A DNA stretch of 64,000 nucleotides from Prolixibacteraceae bacterium (GTDB taxonomy: Bacteria > Bacteroidota > Bacteroidia > Bacteroidales > Prolixibacteraceae): NCBI GenBank assembly GCA_003506435.1, contig DOAQ01000009.1, positions 124,001 through 188,000 of the forward strand. The letters are read 5' to 3'. The notes under the pieces were generated by a model, which was not told where the DNA came from, made no database searches, and saw only the letters and a list, made by a program, of their open reading frames with translations. The position numbers were made by a program, and so were the translations under genes. Of the stretch, positions 44,861-53,330 are shown one piece after another (within the stretch, counting starts at the first letter, position 1; every line of letters starts with the position of its first letter).

Positions 44861-45781
44861 ATGAAGAAAATTATTTTGATGTTGGCGTTCGCAGCAACAC
44901 TCTTTGCAGTCAACGCACAGGAAAAACCCACAACAGGGGACTATTTCAACGGACTGACACGCCCGCTGACGTTTGACCGGATGATCGCGCCTTATGCGCT
45001 GGAAGTAACCTTTAACAAAACGGTACACATTATTTTCCCGTCGGCCATCCGGTATGTGGATTTAGGCTCGTCGGACCTGCTGGCTGCCAAAGCCGGTGGT
45101 GCAGAGAACGTGCTTCGCGTTAAAGCTGCCGTCCGTGATTTTTCACAGGAAAGTAACCTTGCCGTGATTACCGAAGACGGGGCATATTACACCTTTAATG
45201 TAAAATATGCGGATGAGCCGGTCAAGCTGTCTGTAGAAATGGTTGATTTTATTTATAACGGAAAAGCAGGAACCCGGCCAAATTCATTGGATGTTCAACT
45301 CGAAGAACTGGGAGAGGAATCACCGTTTTTAGTCAACCTGGTTATGAAATCGGTTTACAAAAACAATAAACGGGAAATCAAACACATCGGTTCCAAACGT
45401 TTCGGGATAGAATATTCGCTCAAAGGGTTATATGTACACAACAGGCTGTTATACTTCCATACCCAACTGAAGAATACTTCGAACGTACCTTTTTCGGTCG
45501 ATTACATCACCTTTAAGATTGTGGACAAAAAGGTGGCCAAACGCACCGCTATCCAGGAACAGGTGATACGCCCACTCAGTGAGTACAACAATGTCCGGGA
45601 GATCGGGGGTAAAACTACCGAACGCACGGTTTTCACCCTGCCCCTGTTTACTATTCCTGATGGTAAACGACTGCTGGTAGAACTGCACGAAAAACAGGGC
45701 GGTAGGAACCAATCGTTTTTTGCAAAAAATGCGAACCTGGTTCGCGCCAAAGTGATTGACGAATTAAATGTGAAGCATTGA
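44861..45781 (+). CDS. traN: TraN (DUF4138), VirB9-like
   Basis: This 306-residue exported protein has a signal peptide (ending VNAQ), KTVHIIFPSAIRYVDLGS near residue 55 and a beta-rich DUF4138 domain. It is an outer-membrane core component. The operon ends after it: traO, traP and traQ are not seen. Confidence 0.88.
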   Translation: MKKIILMLAFAATLFAVNAQEKPTTGDYFNGLTRPLTFDRMIAPYALEVTFNKTVHIIFPSAIRYVDLGSSDLLAAKAGGAENVLRVKAAVRDFSQESNLAVITEDGAYYTFNVKYADEPVKLSVEMVDFIYNGKAGTRPNSLDVQLEELGEESPFLVNLVMKSVYKNNKREIKHIGSKRFGIEYSLKGLYVHNRLLYFHTQLKNTSNVPFSVDYITFKIVDKKVAKRTAIQEQVIRPLSEYNNVREIGGKTTERTVFTLPLFTIPDGKRLLVELHEKQGGRNQSFFAKNANLVRAKVIDELNVKH

Positions 45782-45868
45782 GAGCGATGGTAATTTTTGT
45801 GATAATGGCAAATTTGTATTCCTACAAAAAAGAATTAAAAAACAAAAAAACATACAATAATTTAATGG

Positions 45869-45890
45869 CTGGCAGCACCAATGCTGCCAG
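45869..45890 (+). terminator. tra operon terminator
   Basis: CTGGCAGCA and TGCTGCCAG perfect arms with a 4-nt loop lie 88 nt after traN. Confidence 0.7.
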
Positions 45891-45925
45891 TCTTCGCCTT
45901 TATCCCTATATAAAGCGACCAAAAA

Positions 45926-45944
45926 AAGGGCTATAAAAGCCCTT
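45926..45944 (-). terminator. radC terminator
   Basis: AAGGGCT and AGCCCTT arms with a five-base loop and a T-run on the minus strand, overlapping the radC stop codon. Confidence 0.65.
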
Positions 45945-46383
45945 CATCTGCGAAGCTCATGTAACCTTCACCGGTTATAATCAGGTGGTCTAAGAGTAAC
46001 AGGCCAACGGCTTTGCAGCCTTCTTTCAGTTTTTGAGTAATCGAAATATCTGCCTGGCTGGGTTTCCTGCTGCCACTCGGATGATTGTGAGAAAGCATTA
46101 CGGAGGCACAGTTCGCTTTCAAGGCTGTTTGCAGGATAATCCGTATATCAACCACTGTACCGTCGAGCCCACCTTTGCTGATACAGCTTATTCCAAGTAC
46201 GCGGTTGGCACGGTTCAGGAACAATACGTTCACTTCCTCGTGATGTTCCATACTGTCTTTATGGGCCTCGGCAAATATCCGAGAGGCATCTTCCGAACAT
46301 TTAACAACAAAACGTTCTGAAGCTTTTACATTGTCTTTATACGACACTGTAATTTCCGGGATGGAGAAATAATTAACTTTCAT
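45931..46383 (-). CDS. RadC-family JAB-domain protein
   Basis: This 150-residue protein has the JAB/MPN+ motif SHNHPSGSRKPSQAD near residue 100 and LLLLDHLIITGEGYMSF near the end. It lacks the N-terminal part of chromosomal RadC, as is typical of mobile-element copies. Probably a metalloprotease-fold protein; its role in ICEs is unknown. Its upstream region is duplicated downstream of the DUF4365 gene. Confidence 0.88.
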   Translation of the reverse strand: MKVNYFSIPEITVSYKDNVKASERFVVKCSEDASRIFAEAHKDSMEHHEEVNVLFLNRANRVLGISCISKGGLDGTVVDIRIILQTALKANCASVMLSHNHPSGSRKPSQADISITQKLKEGCKAVGLLLLDHLIITGEGYMSFADEGLL

Positions 46384-46576
46384 AATGCAAAAATTTTAAT
46401 GGTTCAACACTAATTTTTTGCTTTCACGACCACAGGTAATCAGCGGACTTCGCGCAAGGTTTTTACAAAGAATACTACCCGCAGGTGTGGAGATTGTTTG
46501 TAAAACCCGGAGGGCTTGACCTTGCAGCTTGTCAGTGATTTACCTGTAATTTTGCCTGAAAATTAGAGGGAGAAAC
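46384..46576. repeat. radC upstream region, copy 1 of a cargo-flanking direct repeat
   Basis: About 190 nt that recur in diverged form at 48558-48755. Shared blocks include AACACTAATTTTTTG, AGAATACTACCCGCAG, GTGGAGATTGTTTG and GATTTACCTGTAATTTT. Confidence 0.7.
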
Positions 46577-46719
46577 TAATTTTAAACGTAAATATTACAG
46601 TACTAATAATATTATGGTTGATTCGAAGAATTGAAAAACATGCCCAACGGGGTTAGACACTTTAATTACTGTTGTTATAAAATAGAAAATCATCCTATTT
46701 TTATACTCAATATCCCATC
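46577..46719. other. Promoter region of the DUF4365 gene
   Basis: An AT-rich stretch between the repeat and the gene start. No coding sequence or clear TAnnTTTG box could be supported. Confidence 0.35.
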
Positions 46720-48549
46720 ATGCTACTTATAATGAGAAAAAAATACAACAACAAGCAAATAGAAGATTGGGCGACGATAGCAGTCAAAGACTGTTTGTCG
46801 ATGACAGATACCCTTAGTCAATACATAAAAGAGAATGATAAAACTCCTTCATGGGATGGTGATGTCCTAATCTATAAAAGCAATAGTACTGATAAAAAGG
46901 ATATTATCGGTAAAATTACAGTTCAGGTGAAAGGAAAAATGGCTGATAATATCAAAAGAGAAGAATGCACTTTCTCTGTTGATACGGCAGACTTGGTTAA
47001 TTATAAAAACGATGGAGGCACTATCTATTTTGTTGTTCTGATAAATAAAAATGATCCAAGCAAGAAAAGGGTCTTTTATGACACATTAACGCCTTTAAAA
47101 ATTGACAAATATATAAAAGACCATAAAAATCAGGATTCGCGGGTCATAAATCTAAAAAGGCTTCCTGGGGATAAATATGCAATTCAAACTATTTTTTATA
47201 ATTTTAATCAGGACAGTAAAAAACAACATAGCTTTAGTAATATATCTCCAATTGAATTGGGGACATTGTCTTCGGGTAATGGCATTGTAGAAATCACATC
47301 AAGTCTAACTATTTTTTCACCTGATAAAAAGCATCCATCCCCGATACAGGCATTCCTGAATAATGACGTGTATTGGTATGCAAAGATTGCAAATAGTCCT
47401 ATTCTTCACCCTGTTGAACTTTGTTCTATTATATCAGTAGTTTCCAAAGATGGATTTTCTCCAATTTTTGTTAATGGGGATAGATACGAAAACTATGTAT
47501 CTGAAAATATTACAAAAGATGATATAACCATCCGGTTTGGAGAAAGTACAACAATGGTTTTTACTGGAAAAAGTAAGGGGGCGAGAATGGATTATAAGCC
47601 ATCCGGCATACTTCGAAGTAGAATAAAGGATATTAATTTCATAATAAGCATTATTGAAACCGGAGTGATTGTTTATGGAGAAAATAAAAAGGTGAATTTG
47701 GGTCAAATGGTTGCTGATACCCCATTTGACATCGATTCTGCCAAAAAGGAATTAGAATCCTATAGGCGTATTGAGCAATTTTGGAGATCATTACATGTAG
47801 TGGCGGATTTTGACATCGGGAATATTGATTCGAACTCAAGTTTAGAGGAGTTGTATCTATTAATGAAATCAATTAATGGAAAGCAACCCATTCGCGTTAA
47901 TGTGGATGGAGAACATAGCAGTTATTTGTTTCACAAAAGTATCTCAAACTTTAAAATTCTATTCATTTTAGATGCTGTTGATAAAGAAAAGTCCATATAC
48001 AAAATATACAATTTTTTTGATTATAAGAAAATTATAAAAATTACAAGAGGAGATACAGAACATATCTCATCCCAGTATTCAGTATTATCTCCAGATGACT
48101 ATATGGAATTGTCGAATATTGATTTTTCAAAAATGCTTCAATCATATAAAGACTTGATTAGTTTGAATAACAATATATTTGAACCTGCAAATTATGATTT
48201 GCTAAACCTATTATTGGCTTATGACAAGCATAATGACCATCCTGATGAGATACTTAAAACGGCTAAAGAGATAGCGTGCTGGCTTTTAGATGAAAGTGCA
48301 GATAATTTATATGCAGAAATTAAGACCATAAATTATCTACAAACAATAAAGCGGGAAAGAGAGCTCACATCAGAAGAAAACAGAAAGCTATATGAGATAG
48401 CTGAAAATGAGAACAGTAGTTTAATGTTCAAGTTGGGGGCAAATTTATTGCTTGAAAACTACAAAGTAGCAAGAATACAATTCGAACAGCTTTGCGAGCA
48501 AGATAAAGAAGCATTTCGATCTTTTCCTATTTATAAATTTTGGAAATAA
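46720..48549 (+). CDS. DUF4365-domain cargo protein, possible defence gene
   Basis: This 609-residue protein has an N-terminal DUF4365-like domain (about residues 8-150; TPSWDGDVLIYKS, ITVQVKGK, YFVVLINKNDPSKKRVFYD). This is a restriction-endonuclease-like fold, with the candidate D-(Q)VK catalytic arrangement D47...QVKGK. The rest is a large helical region with no recognised domain. It is strongly AT-rich compared with tra genes and bracketed by direct repeats of the radC upstream region. A nuclease-based defence role is inference. A second start, MRKKYNN, lies at 46732. Confidence 0.65.
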   Translation: MLLIMRKKYNNKQIEDWATIAVKDCLSMTDTLSQYIKENDKTPSWDGDVLIYKSNSTDKKDIIGKITVQVKGKMADNIKREECTFSVDTADLVNYKNDGGTIYFVVLINKNDPSKKRVFYDTLTPLKIDKYIKDHKNQDSRVINLKRLPGDKYAIQTIFYNFNQDSKKQHSFSNISPIELGTLSSGNGIVEITSSLTIFSPDKKHPSPIQAFLNNDVYWYAKIANSPILHPVELCSIISVVSKDGFSPIFVNGDRYENYVSENITKDDITIRFGESTTMVFTGKSKGARMDYKPSGILRSRIKDINFIISIIETGVIVYGENKKVNLGQMVADTPFDIDSAKKELESYRRIEQFWRSLHVVADFDIGNIDSNSSLEELYLLMKSINGKQPIRVNVDGEHSSYLFHKSISNFKILFILDAVDKEKSIYKIYNFFDYKKIIKITRGDTEHISSQYSVLSPDDYMELSNIDFSKMLQSYKDLISLNNNIFEPANYDLLNLLLAYDKHNDHPDEILKTAKEIACWLLDESADNLYAEIKTINYLQTIKRERELTSEENRKLYEIAENENSSLMFKLGANLLLENYKVARIQFEQLCEQDKEAFRSFPIYKFWK

Positions 48550-48557
48550 TCGACTTT

Positions 48558-48755
48558 TATGGTACAAAAGCTTTGATGGTTTAACACTAATTTTTTGCCT
48601 TCACATCCACAGGCAGTTATTGACTTTGCGCAAGGTTTTGGGAAAGAATACTACCCGCAGCAGGCGTGGAGATTGTTTGACAAACCCGAAGGACCCGACC
48701 TTGCAGCCAGTCAATGATTTACCTGTAATTTTACCGGGAAATCAGGCGAAGAAAC
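48558..48755. repeat. radC upstream region, copy 2 of the cargo-flanking direct repeat
   Basis: A diverged copy of 46384-46576 in the same orientation. The two copies enclose the DUF4365 gene. Confidence 0.7.
48577..48717 (+). pseudogene. C-terminal gene remnant within the direct repeat
   Basis: A startless frame ends in KEYYPQQAWRLFDKP...DLAASQ then stop. The copy in the first repeat reads KEYYPQVWRLFVKP...DLAACQ then stop, after a frameshift. Conserved reading suggests the tail of a lost ICE gene, family unknown. Confidence 0.4.
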
Positions 48756-48835
48756 CGCCATTAAAAGGCTTTTTGTTACCGTTAGATTTGGGAGATGATA
48801 TTTATTTGGAAATTAATGAACTTTGCTTAGTCTAA

Positions 48836-49000
48836 ATAGAGACTCCATATGCTGCGTAAACTTCATTTTTGTTTTAGATAAAATCTAGAAAAAGTATTAA
48901 GAACAGCATATTTATTGGGTTAAAGCCAGAGAGTATACCGGGAAAAACCCATTATTACGGTAATAGCCACTCAATCCGGAGGCTCATAATTTTATTTGCT
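48836..49000 (+). ncRNA. Probable IS110 left end, candidate bridge RNA region
   Basis: This 165-nt non-coding stretch lies before an IS110-type transposase. In IS110-group elements the 5' non-coding end encodes a bridge RNA that pairs with target and donor DNA. AGAGTATAC occurs here (about 48941) and again just downstream of the transposase (about 50006). Exact ends and RNA fold are not determined. Confidence 0.45.
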
Positions 49001-49993
49001 ATGGAACAAATTTATGGAATTGATTTGGCTCAGAAAAAGTTTGATGTTAGTTATCAAGTAGATGAACGGAAGAATGGACACAAGGTTATTAAGAATAACA
49101 TGAAAGGAATTATCCGTTTCCTGGAAAGTCTTCCGGAAAATGCACTCTTGTGTGCTGGGCATACGGGGGTTTATGGTGAAATGCTCTTGTTTTTATGTTC
49201 TTGTTTTAATATTCCGATTGCATTAACAACAGGGTACCAGATTCGGCACAGTTTAGGTCTTCAGCGGGGAAAATCAGATAAAGTTGACTCGGTTCGTATT
49301 CGTGAATACGGAGAGCGATTTCGAGATAAATTAGTCATAATTGACTACCCTGGTGAATCAATGAAAGAGCTGAAAGAACTTCTAGGTCTGAGATCACAGT
49401 TAGTAAAAGAGCGGAAGATGTTATTGACGTATGAAAGGCGAACAATGCATATGCCCTTTAATTCAATAAAAATTCATCAGGTAACCCTCAATGTGTTGGA
49501 TAACCTGAATCTGGCTATTTCTGAAATTGAAAGTGAAATGACGCACATCATTGATACAAACATGGATTTGAGAAGAAACTATACGTTGGTGACCGATGTC
49601 ATTGGGATAGGCCAGGTTACAGCATGCGGGTTAATCGTAAAAACGGACAATTTTACAGCAATAAACACCGCAAAAAAGGCCGCTTCGTATGCCGGGATAT
49701 GTCCTTTCCCTAATTCAAGCGGACAGATGGTGCGTAAATCCAGAGTGAGTCGGATGGCAGATAAAGAGCTGAAATCGTTGTTGTACATCTGTGCAGTAAC
49801 GTCTACGCGACGCAACCCGGAATACAGATTGTATTTCGAAAGGAAGAAACTTGAAGGCAAACCTTATTTTCTCATTATGAATAACATATCAAACAAGCTG
49901 CTAAGAACGATCTATGCAGTGGTTAAAACGGGGAAAAGATATCAATTAGGACATATAACAGAGGATCCAAGATTGAGTGAAAAAGTGGCATAA
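49001..49993 (+). mobile_element. IS110-family transposase (DEDD recombinase)
   Basis: This 330-residue protein has an N-terminal RuvC-like DEDD domain (YGIDLAQKKFDVSY near residue 4, DKVDSVRIREYG near residue 93) and a C-terminal Tnp_IS116/110 domain (LVTDVIGIGQVTACGLI near residue 198, SYAGICPFPNSSG). It directs RNA-guided DNA recombination with the bridge RNA. Complete and presumably active. Confidence 0.9.
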
Positions 49994-50056
49994 ACATTTG
50001 TTTATGTCAGAGTATACTTTTTCTCCCGCTAAGGTAACGGCTCATGGAAAAAGTAA

Positions 50057-50082
50057 CGGGCGGTTCCACCATAAACCGCCCG
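50057..50082 (-). terminator. Terminator after the small minus-strand gene
   Basis: CGGGCGGTT and AACCGCCCG perfect nine-base arms with an eight-nt loop, just past the gene end at 50090. Confidence 0.65.
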
Positions 50083-50089
50083 CATTGTG

Positions 50090-50275
50090 TTACCTGTTAT
50101 TGTTTTCTTTCTTTTGCGTTTCTTCCGGCTGCCGGAACGCATACCAGCTATCCAGGTAATTGTTCCCAAACAGGTTGAACACGCCAGTTAAACCGCTATT
50201 ATTTGCGTACTGCTTGGCTTCCAGAATGGACGGAAACTCCCCCAGCTTTCTAAATCCTATAAATAATTTGTACAT
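50090..50275 (-). CDS. Small ICE protein, unknown function
   Basis: This 61-residue protein (YKLFIGFRKLGEFPSILEAKQYA) has a compact alpha/beta look. It is paired with the small membrane protein gene upstream (12 nt) and followed by a terminator. No family was recognised. Confidence 0.5.
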   Translation of the reverse strand: MYKLFIGFRKLGEFPSILEAKQYANNSGLTGVFNLFGNNYLDSWYAFRQPEETQKKENNNR

Positions 50276-50287
50276 AGTTGTTGAATT

Positions 50288-50524
50288 TTAAAAGATTAAT
50301 GAAACCAGCAAAGCCAGGATAATTATGAGAACGACCAAAGAGACAAGGCAGGAAAGCAGTTGTTTGATAACAGCCCAACTGAGGTATAAACCCAACAATA
50401 CCCAGATAAACCCTGTTCCCCAAACGTAGAAACCCAAAGCTATCAAAGCGGCTTTCACAACCAGTTTTATGTTGGTTGGAAGGTAGGCAGACCGTTGTTT
50501 CCTATTTTTTACTGTGCTTCTCAT
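50288..50524 (-). CDS. Small membrane protein, unknown function
   Basis: This 78-residue protein has a basic N-terminus and two or three membrane segments (about 22-45 and 50-76). Probably cotranscribed with the 50090 gene. Confidence 0.5.
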   Translation of the reverse strand: MRSTVKNRKQRSAYLPTNIKLVVKAALIALGFYVWGTGFIWVLLGLYLSWAVIKQLLSCLVSLVVLIIILALLVSLIF

Positions 50525-50982
50525 AATTTCTGACCTTTTTTTTATGCCGTATCGGAGCCGGTGAGGGGTGACCGTGTTTCAGGAGCATGGGAAAGTAGTG
50601 TTTAGCCGATGTCAAATTTTTTGCGGGAAATACGCTCGTCAGAAACAGAAAGAGGAAGATTTTTCGCAAAACCGTCAGGCTTGAATTTGCGGCGGCGTTA
50701 AGAACACGGAAATACTTTCGCACCTGAACGCGGTTGCTCAAAACCGCTTTCTGAATACACTGCTAAACGGGATGAAATTATACAAAGAGAAGCATCGGAA
50801 AAACTAAGCTGTACACAACCGGCGGTTTCAAAGGTAAATCGCAGTTAAACCCGAAGGGCTATAATGCCGCAAGTGGCCATTACTGTGCCAATGGCTGCCA
50901 GCAATCTGTTGTATAATAAATAGTTGAAAACTATTTAGCTACATTCGGCTCAGAAAAGAGATGAACAGTAATAAATAAAAAT
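50525..50982. other. 458-nt interval with an HTH remnant and a TGGC array
   Basis: A plus-strand fragment near 50772-50848 reads DEIIQREASEKL...QPAVSKVN then stop, the tail of a lost helix-turn-helix protein. A TGGC array (copy 5, about 50872-50912, minus orientation) follows, upstream of the HTH gene pair. No intact gene could be supported. Confidence 0.4.
50872..50912 (-). repeat. TGGC array (copy 5)
   Basis: On the minus strand: GATTGCTGGC, AGCCATTGGC, ACAGTAATGGC and CACTTGCGGC. The unit ACAGTAATGGC is identical to one in copy 3 at 30118-30160. Confidence 0.45.
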
Positions 50983-51276
50983 ATGGAAATTATTAGTCTT
51001 GATATCAGGGTTTTCGATTCGCTTGTCAGGCGGGTGGAAACATTGGCAAAAAAAGCTGAAATGTTGGATCGAAAAGACAGGGACATGTCCCTGTCCGACT
51101 GGCTGGACAATGAAGACATGTGCCGGATATTGGGTGTAACCAAGCGTACGCTGCAAAACTATCGCAACAGCGGTATCCTGCCCTATTACCAAATGAGGTA
51201 TAAGGTCCTTTACAGGCCTGAAGATGTGGAAAAGTTATTGGATGCTTCACATAAAACCAACGGCCATGAAAAATAG
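50983..51276 (+). CDS. Excisionase-like HTH protein 1
   Basis: This 97-residue protein has a coiled N-terminus then a MerR/Xis-type HTH (LDNEDMCRILGVTKRTLQNYRNSG) and a wing (YKVLYRPEDVEKLL). Overlaps the next, related gene by 11 nt. Likely an excision factor paired with the nearby recombinases. Confidence 0.75.
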   Translation: MEIISLDIRVFDSLVRRVETLAKKAEMLDRKDRDMSLSDWLDNEDMCRILGVTKRTLQNYRNSGILPYYQMRYKVLYRPEDVEKLLDASHKTNGHEK

Positions 51277-51577
51277 CCTGTTGAATGATTCCGATCCGCA
51301 GGTTGCGGAACTGTTTAAACAGTTGGAGCGGATTAAAGGTACTTTTGAACGGTTGGAGAAGGATAACCGTCAAACCTTTGGTAAGGAACGCTTTCTAAAT
51401 GACAGGGAATTGTCGGGAAAACTGAAGCTAAGCCGCCGGGCATTGCAGGATTACCGCGCGGCGGGCATCTTCCCCTATTATCTGATAAGCGGCAAAGTTT
51501 TATACAAGGAAAGCGAGATTGAGCAGGTATTACAGTCGGCACGAAAAAGTACCCCGGACATTGACGACCTGGTATAA
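51266..51577 (+). CDS. Excisionase-like HTH protein 2
   Basis: This 103-residue paralogue of the upstream gene starts MKNSLLND and has the HTH LNDRELSGKLKLSRRALQDYRAAG and the wing VLYKESEIEQVL. The pair resembles xis-type genes of CTnDOT-like ICEs. Confidence 0.75.
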   Translation: MKNSLLNDSDPQVAELFKQLERIKGTFERLEKDNRQTFGKERFLNDRELSGKLKLSRRALQDYRAAGIFPYYLISGKVLYKESEIEQVLQSARKSTPDIDDLV

Positions 51578-51580
51578 AGT

Positions 51581-51623
51581 AACAAGGGAAGCAACTTGCT
51601 TTCTTACGATTGCTTCCCTTGTT
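51581..51623 (+). terminator. Terminator after the HTH pair
   Basis: A perfect 14-bp inverted repeat (51581-51594 with 51610-51623) with a 15-nt loop, between convergent genes. Confidence 0.7.
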
Positions 51624-51626
51624 AAT

Positions 51627-51983
51627 TCAATTGAGGATAGTATCAATTCGTGGCAAAGCACATACTTCAAAATTATTTACAGTACGCCTTACAACCCACG
51701 CCCTGAACACTTCCGCCTTTTCCGATCGGATACGAAAAGCGAGGGCAATGATCATTTCGAGACTGTATAATTCAATGACCTTCCCTTCTGTAGTTTTCTT
51801 ATGCAATACCACATTCCCATGCTTCAGAGAGCCTGATTTAAGAATCGATTGGATATTCCTTCCAACAGTCGAAATGAATACCCCGAACAGGTCGGCAATT
51901 TGGTATCTGGTAAGCCAAAAGACCCCACCCTCAGGATATATTAATACCCTGTTATTTTTTATTTCTATTTTTCCCCTTTTCAT
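51627..51983 (-). CDS. RhuM/virulence-protein-like (Bro-N type) protein
   Basis: This 118-residue protein carries a RhuM-like pattern: VFWLTRYQIADLFGVFISTVGRNI near residues 21-45 and FRIRSEKAEVFRAWVVRR near 85. It is shorter than full RhuM proteins and overlaps the end of the first recombinase by 32 nt. Possibly a regulator or a truncated form. Confidence 0.55.
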   Translation of the reverse strand: MKRGKIEIKNNRVLIYPEGGVFWLTRYQIADLFGVFISTVGRNIQSILKSGSLKHGNVVLHKKTTEGKVIELYSLEMIIALAFRIRSEKAEVFRAWVVRRTVNNFEVCALPRIDTILN

Positions 51984-53328
51984 AATTACGCCCTGTCTTA
52001 AAAGGGTTTACAGTGTTGTCATTCAACCTGAAATTATCGGTGTTCCTGATCCCTACCGGCATTAATTCATCTTCATAAAGCGAGTATTTACCGTTGACAT
52101 TGCCGGACAGGTTTTTCATATCTTCGTTTACTTTCGTATTCGTGATACGCGCATAAATTTGTGTCGTTGTTATTGAACTGTGCCCCATCATCCGGCTGAC
52201 GGTTTCGATGGGGACACCTTGTGATAAAGTAATATGCGTCCCGAAGTTATGGCGTGCCATGTGGAACGTAATCCGTTCAATACCACACATTTTTTCAATC
52301 TTGCGAAAGTGCCTGCACATAGCAGCCAGTGTTTTTACATTGAAAATTTTACGGCTTGTCCGTTCCGGGCGGTATTTTCCAATGATTTGGCATGGTATTT
52401 CCAAAAGCCGGATGTTGCATTCCGTTTTGGTCTTCTGCCGGTTTATCTTTATCCATAAACTGCCGTCGACCCCGGTTTTCAGGTGTTCTTCCGAAAGGTT
52501 GAACAAATCGGCGTAAGCCAGGCCGGTGAAGGTCGAAAAGATAAACATATCCCTTGTGTGGCGAAGGCTTTTGCTGTCAATATGCACGTTCATCAACCGG
52601 TCCAGTTCTTCCGCTTTCAGGTGGCGGCATTTGCGTTCGGGCTGTTCCGGGACAAAGGTGACGAACGGGTCGCGTATGAGGGTCCCTTGGCTCACCGAAC
52701 GGCGGACGGTCTTTTTCAGGTTGATCAGGTGCCCGGATACCGTGTGCTGCGCCATCAGCCTGTCCTGCCTTAAAAACAGGTCGAAGGCATCGATAAAGGC
52801 CAGGCTAAGGCTGCGGAGCGTTACGTCTTCCGTATCGTATTTTTCCCGCAGGAATATTTTCAGTAATTCGTAGGTGCGTACATAGTGGCCGAGTGTCGCC
52901 TGTACCCTGTCCACGCCAACCCGCTTTTGAAATTCATCGTTATGCTCCTGAAAAAGTTTCATCAGGGTGGTTTGTTTTTTGCAGATACCTTTCAGGGCGT
53001 TTTTTACCAATTCAGCCGTTACAAATCCAAGGGATGCCCGTAGTTCCCGGTAATGGGCGTTTATTTCCCCGGCCAGTTTGTCGATGGCACGGTTAACGGT
53101 AACAGCATTTTTGCTCTTGCCGGTAGCCCGTCCTGCTTTGCCATCCCATACGGACGGATCGACCATTATCTTCGTGCCTATCTGCGCCACGCTCGTATCG
53201 ATGGTAACGCGGCACAGGAGCTGGCACATGCCGTCTTTTTTTGTCTTAGTCCGGTTGATGTAAAACATCACGGCGAACGTGCTGCGGTGTTTACTGCGTC
53301 CTTTCAATATTTCTTTCGTTTCCATCAT
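51952..53328 (-). CDS. Tyrosine recombinase (IntDOT-like), distal of a tandem pair
   Basis: This 458-residue recombinase has an N-terminal arm-binding domain, a core-binding domain and a catalytic domain with HMARHNFGTH near residue 355 and QIYARI (nucleophile Tyr) near 391. The first canonical Arg is replaced: TGLAYADL, as in IntDOT, where that position is Ser. It lies 2 nt after the other recombinase, so they are coupled. An unusual extension follows the Tyr. Confidence 0.85.
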   Translation of the reverse strand: MMETKEILKGRSKHRSTFAVMFYINRTKTKKDGMCQLLCRVTIDTSVAQIGTKIMVDPSVWDGKAGRATGKSKNAVTVNRAIDKLAGEINAHYRELRASLGFVTAELVKNALKGICKKQTTLMKLFQEHNDEFQKRVGVDRVQATLGHYVRTYELLKIFLREKYDTEDVTLRSLSLAFIDAFDLFLRQDRLMAQHTVSGHLINLKKTVRRSVSQGTLIRDPFVTFVPEQPERKCRHLKAEELDRLMNVHIDSKSLRHTRDMFIFSTFTGLAYADLFNLSEEHLKTGVDGSLWIKINRQKTKTECNIRLLEIPCQIIGKYRPERTSRKIFNVKTLAAMCRHFRKIEKMCGIERITFHMARHNFGTHITLSQGVPIETVSRMMGHSSITTTQIYARITNTKVNEDMKNLSGNVNGKYSLYEDELMPVGIRNTDNFRLNDNTVNPFKTGRNYEKGKNRNKK

Positions 53329-53330
53329 CC

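Noticed and set aside
48620..48835. 71-codon plus-strand open frame
   Set aside because: It lies in the direct repeat in a different frame from the conserved KEYYPQ...DLAASQ reading and its composition is not protein-like.
50772..50848. HTH gene upstream of the excisionase-like pair
   Set aside because: Only the tail of the helix-turn-helix is readable and there is no start codon or intact N-terminus; treated as a remnant.
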